Source of the DNA: Tausonia pullulans
Lineage: Eukaryota > Basidiomycota > Tremellomycetes > Cystofilobasidiales > Mrakiaceae
Direction: 5' to 3'
DNA: 64,000 nt
NCBI GenBank assembly: GCA_951802195.1
Contig: OX637620.1
Location: 62,001 to 126,000, forward strand
The notes below the pieces were generated by a model. It ran no database searches and was not told the DNA's origin. It saw only the letters and a program-made list of their open reading frames with translations. This document shows positions 22,826 to 34,908 of this stretch, piece after piece. The position numbers and the translations under genes were made by a program. The first letter of the stretch is position 1, and each line of letters opens with the position of its first letter.

Positions 22826-24957
22826 TCACGTGAGCTTAGTCGCCTGGTGCAGAGAGACTGCGCAGTCAGCAAGCGCAACAGGGCCAGTCAAGGCGAGCCC
22901 GCGGCTCCAGCGCACCTTCTCGTACAACGAGTCGACGACATCGCCAATGTGTTTGATCGTGTCGAGCGAGGCCGTGTATGTCTCATCCTCCTTGGGCTCG
23001 TCGAACACAAGCAGGCACCCAGCCCCCTGGTCGAGGACCCCAAAGAAGACGCGGTCGAGGATCATCTGGGACAGCCTTCCGAAAGAGAGAGAGACAGTTT
23101 TAGCTGGCCGTAGCGAAGAGGAAGCGAGATCGAGCCGCAGCTCACTTCATCTCGACGGCCTGCACGGGCTGCCCAACGAGGTCCGCAACGTGGGCGATCT
23201 CGACGCGCGAAAACGGCTCAATGATCCTCACGAGGTTCTGCTCGAGGAGCGTATCGTACAGCGCTGCGAGGTGTGACCGGATGATCGGGTCGTTCGAGAG
23301 CTCCTCCTTCCATTCCTTGAGCGCGCCCTCAAACTCGCCCAGACTCCGGTTCTGATGCGCCGCCGCAATCGCTTTCATCGCCTCGACCTCCTTCCCAGAA
23401 TATTTGAGCGCCAGCTTGCCCTGGATGAGCGCATTGACGTCCTGCGGCTGGGGGAGGAAGGGGGAGGGGTGAGTGAACGTCAGCAGGAAAAGAGAGGAGA
23501 AATAGGTGAGGGACGAACGAGGTTGAGCATGATCTTGCAGAGAAGCATGTACTTGAGAGCTTTGAGTGCCCGATCGTCGTCTGCGGCCGAGTAGCCCTCA
23601 AATGTCTCAAAGAAATAGGAATAACTGCAGGGGTCGGTGTCAGTTAAGAGAGCGCACATCTAGTCGTGTTGCGTCACCACACACGCAGTCTTGTAATCCT
23701 TGTCCTCGGCGTGAAGAATACCACTCTGCATGTCAAGGGCCGCCTGGAGAAGCGGCGGGCAGTAGATCGAGTTGGCGGCCGTCCGTCCGGCGGTGAGAGC
23801 GGCCTGTGTGCGCCGCGTTGTTAGCACGGGGTCATCGCATGACCGCGAACCAACGCTTCCGTTCACCAACGCACCTTGGCCTTGGCCCAGTTGGCGGTCG
23901 CCGAGTTGGCGCGAGACTCGAGGAGGTGGACCTCGCAGAGGATCAGCTTGTCATCTAACCGCTTGAGCTCCTTGAGGAGTGCGTCGATGAGCGCGAGCGC
24001 GTCCCGATACGCCTTGGCCTCAATTTGGCTGGGAGGTGCGGAGCAATGTCAAGTGAGCCAAGACGGCCAGAGTCATAAGAAGGGATCTAAGGCGACACAT
24101 ACAGTCCAGCGAGCTTGGTCTCGAGATTCTGGCGGAGGAAGACGCGCTTCTCGGCCCGGGCCCACTCAATGTTGTCCTTCGTGCACGCGATCTGGGCAGC
24201 CTCGGCGCCGGGAATAGAGGCAAAGTAGTCGATGAGCGTTCGGACTGGTAAGTGTGCGAGCGAGAGAAGCGAGTAGGCGTGGCGATGTCCATCAGGTCAG
24301 CGAGAGGGGACGACGCGCGCGTGACAACAGCCAGACCACCAGCCAGAAACGCACTCAGCTTGGCCGTCTTGGCCTTTGCCGTCGACGACATGAACGTCCG
24401 GCTCCGCTTGATGACGTCTGCGAGACCCTCAGCGTTACTGAGAGAAGGCAGGCACGCGCGCGTAGAGAGGAGGCGAAGGGAGAGACAGGGTCGCAACGTC
24501 AGCAGCTGAGCCTGGGCGGTTCCTTCCACCATGAGAGCCGCCTCCTCCCATGTCCCGCTTTCCCAAGAGAGCGTTCGCTTCAACAGAAGATGTCCCTCTA
24601 CACGTCGGACAAGCGACCGCCGTCACTGACGACGACCACCGGGCAGAGGAGTCAAGGGAGACAGGCCGAGGCGAGATAGCTCAGCGACTTACCGCTCGTC
24701 CCGATAGAGCGCACCCAGAGCGAAAACGGCATCCTGCTGGTCCTGGAGAGCGTCCTCATCCTCTGGAGTGGATGCGCGATCGAAACGTCGTCAGCAGCGA
24801 GATCGAGGCGCGCCGTACGACGTGGAGGGAGGAGGGGCTGACGAGACTGGTCGGCGAGGATCTCGTTGAGAAGGGCCTCTGCCTTTCGCGGATCAGACTT
24901 GACGAGGCTCTGGGCCTGAGCGAGAGGGGTGGTAGGAGGAGGGGCTGCTTCGGACAT
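22826..24957 (-). CDS. RPN6: 26S proteasome lid subunit Rpn6 (PSMD11)
   Basis: Rpn6 clamps the regulatory lid to the 20S core. The minus-strand exons give [18 protein letters not shown] and [10 protein letters not shown], then [94 protein letters not shown] and [10 protein letters not shown], which are typical TPR-like elements. The PCI domain follows: [66 protein letters not shown], and the C-terminal helix [16 protein letters not shown]. The final ATKLT sits on its own small exon after an intron running from GTGCGC to CACCAG, which restores the normal family ending. Starts 167 bp from the RPN7 start, in the opposite direction. Confidence 0.94.
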
Positions 24958-25124
24958 GGCGAGGGGTAGAGGGGTAGATGGTGGAGGTTGAGGGGGAGAG
25001 AGGAGCGTCGTCAAGCGTCGTTGCCTCTTTCTCGACTCGCCCTGCTGGAGGTGCGCGTCAGCGTCAGCGAGCCCTTGACCTCCAACAACCACCAACCCAC
25101 CCCTCCACTCACTCCCCACTCGCC
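24958..25124. promoter_or_regulatory. Bidirectional promoter of RPN6 and RPN7
   Basis: The only DNA between the two start codons of divergent proteasome lid genes. It contains a CT/CA-rich stretch directly before the RPN7 start (25075-25124) and a G-rich stretch before RPN6. I looked for the ascomycete proteasome element GGTGGCAAA in both orientations and see no exact copy. TGCGCGTCAGCGTCAGCGA near 25048-25066 holds a short direct repeat (CGTCAG twice) that is a candidate shared site. The function is inferred from position alone. Confidence 0.6.
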
Positions 25125-26867
25125 ATGACCACCCCCGCAGACGAGGAGGCCCCTCTCCCGATCCCGAACCTCGCGCTCCCCCAGCTCGTCTTCGTCCTCT
25201 CCGCGCCTGGGCTCGCCGACCAACACGCGGCCGCCCGCGCGGCTCTCCTCGAGGGTATCGAGAAGGATGGTCAGTCCTGAGCCCTTCATCTCTTCCCGTA
25301 CGACGCGTCGGGAATACGGAAATGCCAGGAGAGAGAGCTCACGGCTCAGCCCTCCTTCTTGTTGCACTCGAGTCTCTCGCTGACGTGCCTTGCTCTCCCA
25401 ACTCCTTTCCCCCGCCCAGAGATGGCCCCCTACCTCCAAACGCTCCTCTCCTCCTCGCCTTCGATCCTTCCGCCAAACGCCGCGCTCCTCTCCAAACTGC
25501 AAGCAGCGAATGAGGCTGAGCTAGCCAAGTTTGACGCCAAGCTTGTCGAGGCCGAGGAGAGCCAGGGCGAGACGGAGGTCTCGGACATCCTGAGGGCCAA
25601 GGCTGCGTACCTGACCAAAATTGGAGACAAGGTGGGTTTGGTCCCTGATGGACGAAGGCAGGATGACGGACTGGGCTACTGACGTTGGTTGCCTTCTTGT
25701 TCTTCCTCCTATCACGTATTCTCGTACGGTCGCGCCAGACCCGGTCGCTCGCCGCCCTCGAGCTTGCCCGGGAGAAGTCGCCCGGTCTTGGAGCCCGGAT
25801 AGACATTGTGCTCACAATGGTCCGGGTCGGTTTCTTCTTCAACGACATAGAGCTCATTACGGGCAACCTGCCAAAGGCGGCCAAGTGAGTCGTTGCGCGC
25901 TCTTTCCTGAGCCGACGCGCTGGGCCGTTCGTGTCTGACACGTCTTTCTCTCCACCCGCATCCTTCTTTCCCCAGGCTCATCGATGAGGGGGGCGACTGG
26001 GACCGACGGAATCGTCTCAAGGTCTATCAGGGCCTCCACCTTCTCACCGTCAGGGACTTCAAGAAGGGCGGCGAGCTTCTCATCGATGCCCTTTCGACGT
26101 TCACCGCTTCGGAGATCATGGACTATGACTCGTTCGTCACCGTCACCGTGTTGACGTGCATGGTCTGGATGGAGCGCGTCGACATCAAGAAGAAGGTGGG
26201 GCCTTCATTGGAAAGGATAAGAGACGACTCCAGACTGGGACTGACGCGTCCGCGCTCTTCTCAGATCATTAACTCTCCCGAGATTCGCCAGGTCTTCCCG
26301 ACCCAGCCGATTCTCGAGGAGTTCACGACGTCGCTCTACAACTGCGAGTACGCCAAGTTCTTCAAGTCGCTTGCCGCGGTCGAGACAACATTCCTGCTTC
26401 CCTCGCGTATTCTCGCGCCTCACGCAAGGTACTACGTCCGCGAGATGCGGATCCGATCGTACGCCCAGCTGCTCGAGTCGTACCGGAGCTTGACGCTCGA
26501 GTCGATGTGCCGGGCGTTTGGTGTCGGGCCGGAGTTCATGGACAAGTGAGTCGCGCAGTGGGCCCCTCTTGCAGCCCTCAGCCTGACGCCCCTTGGTTGC
26601 CCTCCCCCGCATCTTTTCCATAGCGACCTCTCTCGGCTCATCTCGTCCGGTCGGCTCAATTGCACGATCGACAAGGTGAATGGCGTCGTCGAGACCAACC
26701 GCCGGGACCGCAAGAACGCCCAGTACGAGCAGGTCGTTAAGCAGGGCGACCTCCTCCTCAACTGTGCGTCCTTGGTCTCCGCTTCTTTTCGTTGCTCGTG
26801 GCGGTTTTGACTGACGGATTCGCATTACGGATCAGCGTTGTCCAAGCTCAGCAAGGTCATTGTCTAG
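25125..26867 (+). CDS. RPN7: 26S proteasome lid subunit Rpn7 (PSMD6)
   Basis: Rpn7 is a PCI-domain subunit of the proteasome lid. The reading starts [25 protein letters not shown] and continues [94 protein letters not shown] (family core, read in parts), [17 protein letters not shown] and [12 protein letters not shown]. The PCI part has [43 protein letters not shown] and FGVGPEFMD, then [23 protein letters not shown]. The last exon gives [10 protein letters not shown]. Seven or so exons with small introns. Paired head to head with RPN6, so the two subunits are probably made together. Confidence 0.95.
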
Positions 26868-27156
26868 ATGGGGTCTCCAATGCGGGTGATGGTTGAAGGA
26901 TGCACATGACTTGAAACGAAAAGAAACCAGGCTTAACTCAGTCGACAACCTTCCTCGCATCGCACTCCTTCCACCAGCGTCACCCCCGAGATCCTCGCCT
27001 GTTTGGCGTACATTGTCACTCGTCTGCTTGCTCCATGAACTTTCAAGGCAGTCACGTTGAGTCAATTAGTGAATTTAACGGTTCCTGTTACTAGCTCCTA
27101 CAGACACACGTCGCTCCCTGCAGCCCCTGCCCTCCCTCCCCAGGAAAAGAGAACTT

Positions 27157-28698
<1,542 letters not shown>

Positions 28699-29337
28699 GA
28701 CTCGGTAAAGGGATCTGGGTAGCGGTCGAATGGTGGTGCAAGGGAGAGACTGTGATGGTTGAAAGCAGAACAGGTTGCCAGAAGGAAAGCACATCTCGCT
28801 CCACACCTGTCCCAGATGCGTCGTCTGCCCGACGCCATCGGGCACCATTCTCCTCGGGCTGCGGCTCACCGGGCCCCGGAAGATTGTGGCTGCTACCGTT
28901 TGAAAAGAGGGCCTCATGAGCGATGCCTGCGGACGACGGGGAGACAGGTGCGCGCCCCAGTCCCCCTCTCGGACGAACCCTTCCCCCGCCGGAGCCGACG
29001 GACAAGGGGCGAGGTTCCTCTCGAGCCCCGTCTTCCCGTCTGCTCCGCTGGCTCTCGTACGGCAACCATCAGCAGAGGCGAGCGCCAACACCCCTCACCC
29101 ACGTCCCAAATTCCCCTTCAACGGCCGCCGGCCACCATCCGCCTCGAACCCCACCCTCGATCGGTCGCCCCTTTCGCTGGCTCCCCCTCTAGCGTCGTTG
29201 TCACCATCATCCCCTCCCTCCCTTGAGTCGAGGGGCACACACCACACCCATACGCGTCCAGCCAAGAGTAGAAGCCCCCACCCCCCCCCCCCCCCCCCCT
29301 CTTGACTTGCGGCCCAACCGTCAGTCCTCCTGGTGTC
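28699..29337. promoter_or_regulatory. Divergent upstream region with C homopolymer
   Basis: About 640 bases between the divergent aldo-keto reductase (minus) and the WD40/5-phosphatase gene (plus). A run of 19 C (29281-29299), preceded by further C-rich sequence, lies about 40 bases before the plus-strand start codon, so it is probably in the 5' UTR or core promoter. No other element recognised. Confidence 0.5.
29281..29299. repeat. C homopolymer (19 nt)
   Basis: Uninterrupted C run just upstream of the WD40/5-phosphatase start codon. Prone to assembly length error. Confidence 0.9.
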
Positions 29338-32300
29338 ATGTTCATCTCAGAGCGCCCGGCCTCACAGCGCTTGCTCGACGCGATGAGCACTCCTGGTCGG
29401 TCACCGCCTCGCCCGCCTATCTAACTGACCCTCGCGTCCACCTGCTCCCAGACGCCCCTCCCGCATGTCATCTGGAGAGCCCACCGAAGAGCCCCCGTGC
29501 TCGCCGCTGGACGACGCTCCAGTCGCTGTCAGCTCGCTCCGAAGCCGCTTCGAGCAGCTCTCGCGTGCTTCGTCCTCAACGGGGAACGCAGCGCCCTCCC
29601 TCCCGTCGTCGGCCCCTGCATCGACGTTCAGCGCAAGGGCGGTCTCCTCGCCCATCGCAAGCGAGAGGAGGGACATCTTGTCCCACTCAAGGCGTGGGAC
29701 CAGCGAGAGAGAAGCCGCAGGAGGGCCAGTGGGTCGCGACGGGTTCCTCGACATTGACGTTCTTCAGCCGAGGCGACTCAGTGTAGGTAGCGACGTCAGC
29801 GGGTCTCGCAACGTGAGTCTCAGTCTCGTGCTCCGCCATGGGGGAGTCCCCTCTGACGTCCTTTGGGAAAGCCGGTCTCCAATCCCGTCTCACCCAGCCC
29901 AGCGGCCGTCGAGCTGCCACGTTCGACGCCAGGTTCCCCCCCGGTTGCCCCCCCCGTCTCGCTTCGGCCATCGCGGTCTCCTTCGGGGTCCTCGGAACGC
30001 AGCACCTCGCCTGGTCCCGCTCCTGCCCCTGCTCCTAGTGCTGGAATATCCTCGGTCCGTTCTCTTGCTCGCAATTTTCTCGATGCCGGGGCGACCCCGA
30101 CCCAGGCGTCGTTCGCATCGCCCGCCCCGTCGCCGCCGAACGCGTCGAGGTCGAGCAGCTACAGCTCTTCTTCAGCCGCGGCTGCGAGCGGGTCAGAGAC
30201 AGTTCCCAAGCTAGTGAAGAAGGCGCCCCCACCTCCTCCTCCACCAAAGTTGAAGCCAAGCGTACCCTCGAAGCCAGGTGCGCTTGCGGGAGGAACAGCA
30301 TCAGTAGCAGCGCCACCGCCAGTCGTCGTCGCGCCATTACGGCCACAGGCTCCTCCCGTTGTCAAGTCTTCTGCTGTTGCTTCTGCCGACCTAGAGCCGA
30401 CCGAAGAGGGGGCTGCTTCGACAAGCGTCTCGGCTCTTCGTTCCAAGTTCTCTGGGACCCCTCCGTTGGCCGTCTCTGGTTCGCCGTCGCCCTCCGGTCA
30501 GCTGCAGGTTCCTGTAGTGCTTAAGGAGGCACAAGCTTCGCCGCAACCGTCCACCACCTCCGCAGTCTCAAAAGATACCCCGCCACCGCCTCTGACTCCC
30601 TCAGGTCCGCCCCCAATTCCCACTTCACGACCACGGTCGTCGACGAGACAGCCGGATTTCGAAGCGAAGGCTGCTCCTCTTGCTGCGATGCCAACACCCA
30701 TCGCTCAGCCGACTCCGAGCAACGGCTCACTCGGAAGGGCCAGCGGGGGCTCTCTGCGACCACCTCCCCCGATACCGGCGCCTCGGGCATCCTCTCCGGT
30801 CCACATACGGCCGGTCTCTGCTCCTGACCCGTTTATGGAGGCTTCTTCCCCTCCCGCAGCATCAGCAACTCCCAGCTTGCCCACGCGGTTGAAGCCAGAA
30901 CTCCCCATCCGAGCAGTGACGGTGGAGCCGTCGGTCTCGTCATCAGCGAACCCGGACGTCTTTCCTGCCACCACCACCGCTGCCCTCCATGATCGTCCAA
31001 AGCCGCCTTTGCCTGCTCGCAAGGGAACATCGACGTCAAGCTCCGATGCGGGCGTCGCCGATCTGGGCGTTCCCATTGATCAGAACCCGGGTCCTCCTCC
31101 TCCCATCCCTGCTAACCGACCCATCCTTGAACGACCGACTCTCGCTGCCGAGCCCGTGGATGCGGCTGCTCCTCTCCTTTCGCCTCCATCTTCCCTGCTC
31201 CTGCACCATCATCTACCCCCTCGCTTGCCCGTCCGCTCCAACACGCTCACCGCCTCACGGTCCCTCGAGCACGCCCCGCTACCAGTTGACTGGGTTCCCC
31301 CTCCACCACCTCCACCGCCCACGAGGTCCGGAACCCTGCGTGTTACTCCAATAGGAGCGTCCGCCGCCTCCTCCCCGCGACCGATCCCGCGCGCTCAACC
31401 GTCAGCGCGACACGCGCCGCCTCTCGTCTCGTCGTCCGAGGACTCATACATGCCGCCTCCTCCTCCACGACGAGCTGCTACCGGTACTATCAACCTCGGG
31501 GACCAGCTCCAGCCGGCGTCGTCGCGATCAGCGCGGCGGCTCTCCGAGGCGACGGCCCCCTCCGATGCGGACCTGGACGAGCGCGGCGAGTCGGACGAGG
31601 AGGACGAGGATGAAGTTGGTGGCGCAGCCTCCTACGGAGGGGGGCCGAATTCTTTCATGCATGCCCCGGCGCCCAAGTCGGACGACCTCCCTGACCCCAC
31701 GATGGCGAACCGCCGACCGCCGCGGATTCGCCAGCCACGGCCGTTCCACATCGCAAGCGCGAGTGGCTCCCACCGCATCACTTCGTTCGCCGTCTCGGGC
31801 GACCTTGTGGCCATTGGATCAGCCCACCTCCGGGTGTATGACGCAAGCAGTGCGGAGCGAACACCGATCCTTAACCACGACCAGAAGGACACGGGCCTCG
31901 AGATCCGCGTCCAGGACCCGAAATTCACCGCCATCTGCTTCCGGCCGACTCAGAGCCCAGAGGAGAAATCCCGGTACCTATGGTGCGGGTCCAAGGACGG
32001 CCATTTGTGGGAGGTCGATCTTTGGGCGTCGGCGGTTGTGACCCAGACAAGGTCGCTCGCTCACACGGGACACGTCACTCATATTCTGCGGTATGAGCAT
32101 GCGATTCTCACGCTTGACGAGACGGGGAAGGGCGCAGTCTACAGGATGAACGACCACGGCGCGTACAACATCAACGCTCCGACGCAGACCCTCCGGATCG
32201 CCGATCGACAGACGTTCGTCGCTCTCGTGGGCCACCAGCTCTGGACTTCCTCGGGTCCCGTCTCGCACACCTCCTCCTCGTCCGCCTCGGCCGCGTCGGC

Positions 32301-34599
32301 TGCGCGTGGACCCACCATTCGCGTCTACGAGCCCTTCGCAGCCGGCGGCAGCGCTGGCAGCAGCAACGCGAACGGCCGCGTCCTCTCCCTCCCAGATACC
32401 CTCGCCGGTGCCGTCCTCGCCGCTGCAGTCATCCCCTCGGAACTTGATAGAGTCTACCTTGGCCATGAAGGAGGCACCGTCAGCATCTGGTCCCGCGAGA
32501 CATGCGCCTGCCTGGGCGTGAGGAGGATTGCAACATCCGCCGTGATTGCGCTCGTGGGCGTCGGAAACAAGCTCTGGGCGGGCAACAGGAAGGGTGTGGT
32601 GACCGTTTACGACGTGTCAACGCAGCCGTGGACGGTCACAAACCTGTGGTCGGCGCACACGTCAGTTCCTCTCTCTCCTGTTTGTGCCTGGACCCTCAAT
32701 CCTACTGATACTTCACCGCCTATAGAGACAATCCAGTTCTCGGCTTTGTCGTTGATCTGGCTTCCATCGACAAGGTGACTTGAAACCCCGGAGCAGCTGA
32801 AAGACCAGAGCTGATGGACCCATTACGCTAAATAGAATCTCCTCAATGTTTACTCCTGGGGCCGAGACGACTCGGTCCAAGGCTGGGATGGCCTCCTTGC
32901 GGTCGATTGGATCGGTGGGCACTCGCCCTCATGTGTCTCTCGTCCACCCCTATTCGCTCTTCTGACCTGCGCTCCTCTCCTTAACAGACGGCCGCCTCCT
33001 CGAGCGCGAGTCCGAATTCTGCACGTACCGCGAGTTACAAGTTCTCATCTGCACCTGGAACATGGACGCCGCTAAACCGGAGCAGCTGACCTCGACGGCG
33101 GACAACGCGGCTTTCTTGACATCGGTCCTGAGGTCCGAGGCCTCCCCTGACGTCATCGTCTTCGGGTTCCAGGAACTCATCGACCTTAACGACAAGAAGC
33201 TCCAAGCGAGTGCGTAGTTCTTATCGTTTCTCTGGCTATCACTCCAAGGAGCGCTGCGCACTGACGACGAGGTCGCTCCGACAAACAGAGACACTTCTCT
33301 TTGGCAAGAAGAAGGCCAAGTCCTCCTCCAATGGTGACATGTCAGACAAGGTCTCCCAGCGGTACCGCCTCTGGTACGATAAACTTGTCCAGGCTGTCCG
33401 GGTCGCGATGCCAGCCGACTCGCCGTATATCGTCGTCCACGCCCAGAACCTGGTCGGGCTCTTCACGTGCGTCTTCATCAAAGCCTCGGAGGCGGGCAAC
33501 ATGCGCGATGTGGCGCTGCAGACGATCAAGCGCGGTATGGCGGGAATGTACGGGAACAAGGTGGGGCCTGCGTCTGTTTTTGCCTTTGTATCGTTAAAAT
33601 TCTGACGAGTCTTTGTTTGTCATAGGGCGCCATCATCTGCCGCTTGGTCATCGACGACTCCTCCCTCTGCTTCATCAACTGCCATCTCGCCGCCGGCCAA
33701 TCCCACAAGGCCGCCCGGAACGCCGACCTTGCCGATATCCTTGACGAGGAGTCCCGCTTCCCCATCGCAAGCACTCAAGCCGAGGAGTTCGCCTACGCCG
33801 GTGGAGGCGACGGCTCCATGATCCTCGATCACGACTTGTGCTTCCTACAAGGCGACCTGAACTACCGGATTGACCTTCGGAGGGAGAACGTCATCTCGAG
33901 CCTTCGAGCCGGGGAGAGGGCGTACCTCCTCGAGCACGATCAGCTCCGTAAGGAGCAGAGGTCGAACCCGAGCTTCCGGTTGAGGACATTCAGCGAGGCA
34001 CCGATTGAGTTTGAGTGCGTGCTTCTTCCTCCGGATGACGGGCCAGCAGCAGCTGACCTTCCGCACAGCCCGACGTACAAATACAACCGCAACTCCAACG
34101 AATACGACACGAGCGAGAAGAAGCGAGTGCGTGTGGCTTCCTGGCTCACGTCTCGCCCCTCTCCTTCCTCTCTTTCTCTCTCTGACAAATACTCCCTTAG
34201 GTCCCGGCGTGGTGTGATCGAATCCTCTTCCGTTCTAGAGTCCCGGGCAACATCGAGCCTCTGCATTGTGCGTACCTACCGTTCTCGTTGTCCAGTTATT
34301 CCATGCACTAACAGTGAATGCATCCGTCCATCTTCAGACTCTCGCTACGAGCCCACTGTCTCGGATCATCGGCCCGTCTCAGGTAGGACGAGAGTGACCT
34401 GCTCTCGCCCGGTCCATCTAAAGTCTGACATGAAACCTCCCTTCCCGTCTTTCTTTCGACAGCCGGCTTCAGCTGCAAGATCCGCAAGGTCCTTGCAGAC
34501 CGCCGCGCCCAAATCGCCGCGGAACTCGAGGCCATCTGGAACTCGGAGCAGGCGCCTGCGCTTCTCGCTGAGGCGGCACGGTACTACGAGTCGTTCTGA
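29338..34599 (+). CDS. WD40-repeat inositol polyphosphate 5-phosphatase
   Basis: A large protein (about 1500 residues) joining a Pro/Ser-rich N-terminal half, a WD40-like propeller and a C-terminal inositol polyphosphate 5-phosphatase that would remove the 5-phosphate from PI(4,5)P2 or related lipids. The first 700 residues contain many PPPPP and PxxP tracts. The propeller covers ITSFAVSGDLVAIGSAHLRVYD, YLWCGSKDGHLWEVDL, ILTLDETGKGAVYRM, VYLGHEGGTVSIW and LWAGNRKGVVTVYD. The phosphatase shows LQVLICTWNMDA, VIVFGFQELIDL, CFINCHLAAGQ, FLQGDLNYRID, VPAWCDRILFR and SDHRPV, all key motifs intact. Small exons flank the propeller-phosphatase junction (around 32700-32990). Start 29338 joins in phase through a small intron; 29466 is an alternative ATG. 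The domain order resembles plant WD40-type 5-phosphatases. Confidence 0.92.
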
Positions 34600-34699
34600 G
34601 AGGCTCTAGAATCTTCCTCTTTACAGGCTCCCCGTTGGGGTGTCGTTCCTCCTCCTCCTCCTTTCTCTCGCGTCCCCCTCTTTCTTTTTCTTTTGCATT

Positions 34700-34718
34700 C
34701 CCCCCCCCCCCCCCCCCC
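34700..34718. repeat. C homopolymer (19 nt) after the 5-phosphatase gene
   Basis: Uninterrupted C run about 100 bases after the 5-phosphatase stop codon, preceded by a T-rich stretch (34670-34699). It lies in the convergent gap of about 310 bases (34600-34908) before the YVH1 stop, in which I see nothing else. Confidence 0.9.
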
Positions 34719-34908
34719 CTGGGAAGAAACGAGCAAGCAAACGACGAGCAGCAAGCAGTGGCAGCGGTGGTGGTGAGGACGGAGGGAGGGAGGGCAAAGT
34801 GGGAATACAAGCAGCATCACATTAATGCAAAGAGAAGACGTCATGATGGGATTGAAGGGAGTCGTTGCTCGTCCGGTTCGGAAGAAAGGGGGGGGAAGCT
34901 GGCCAGCC

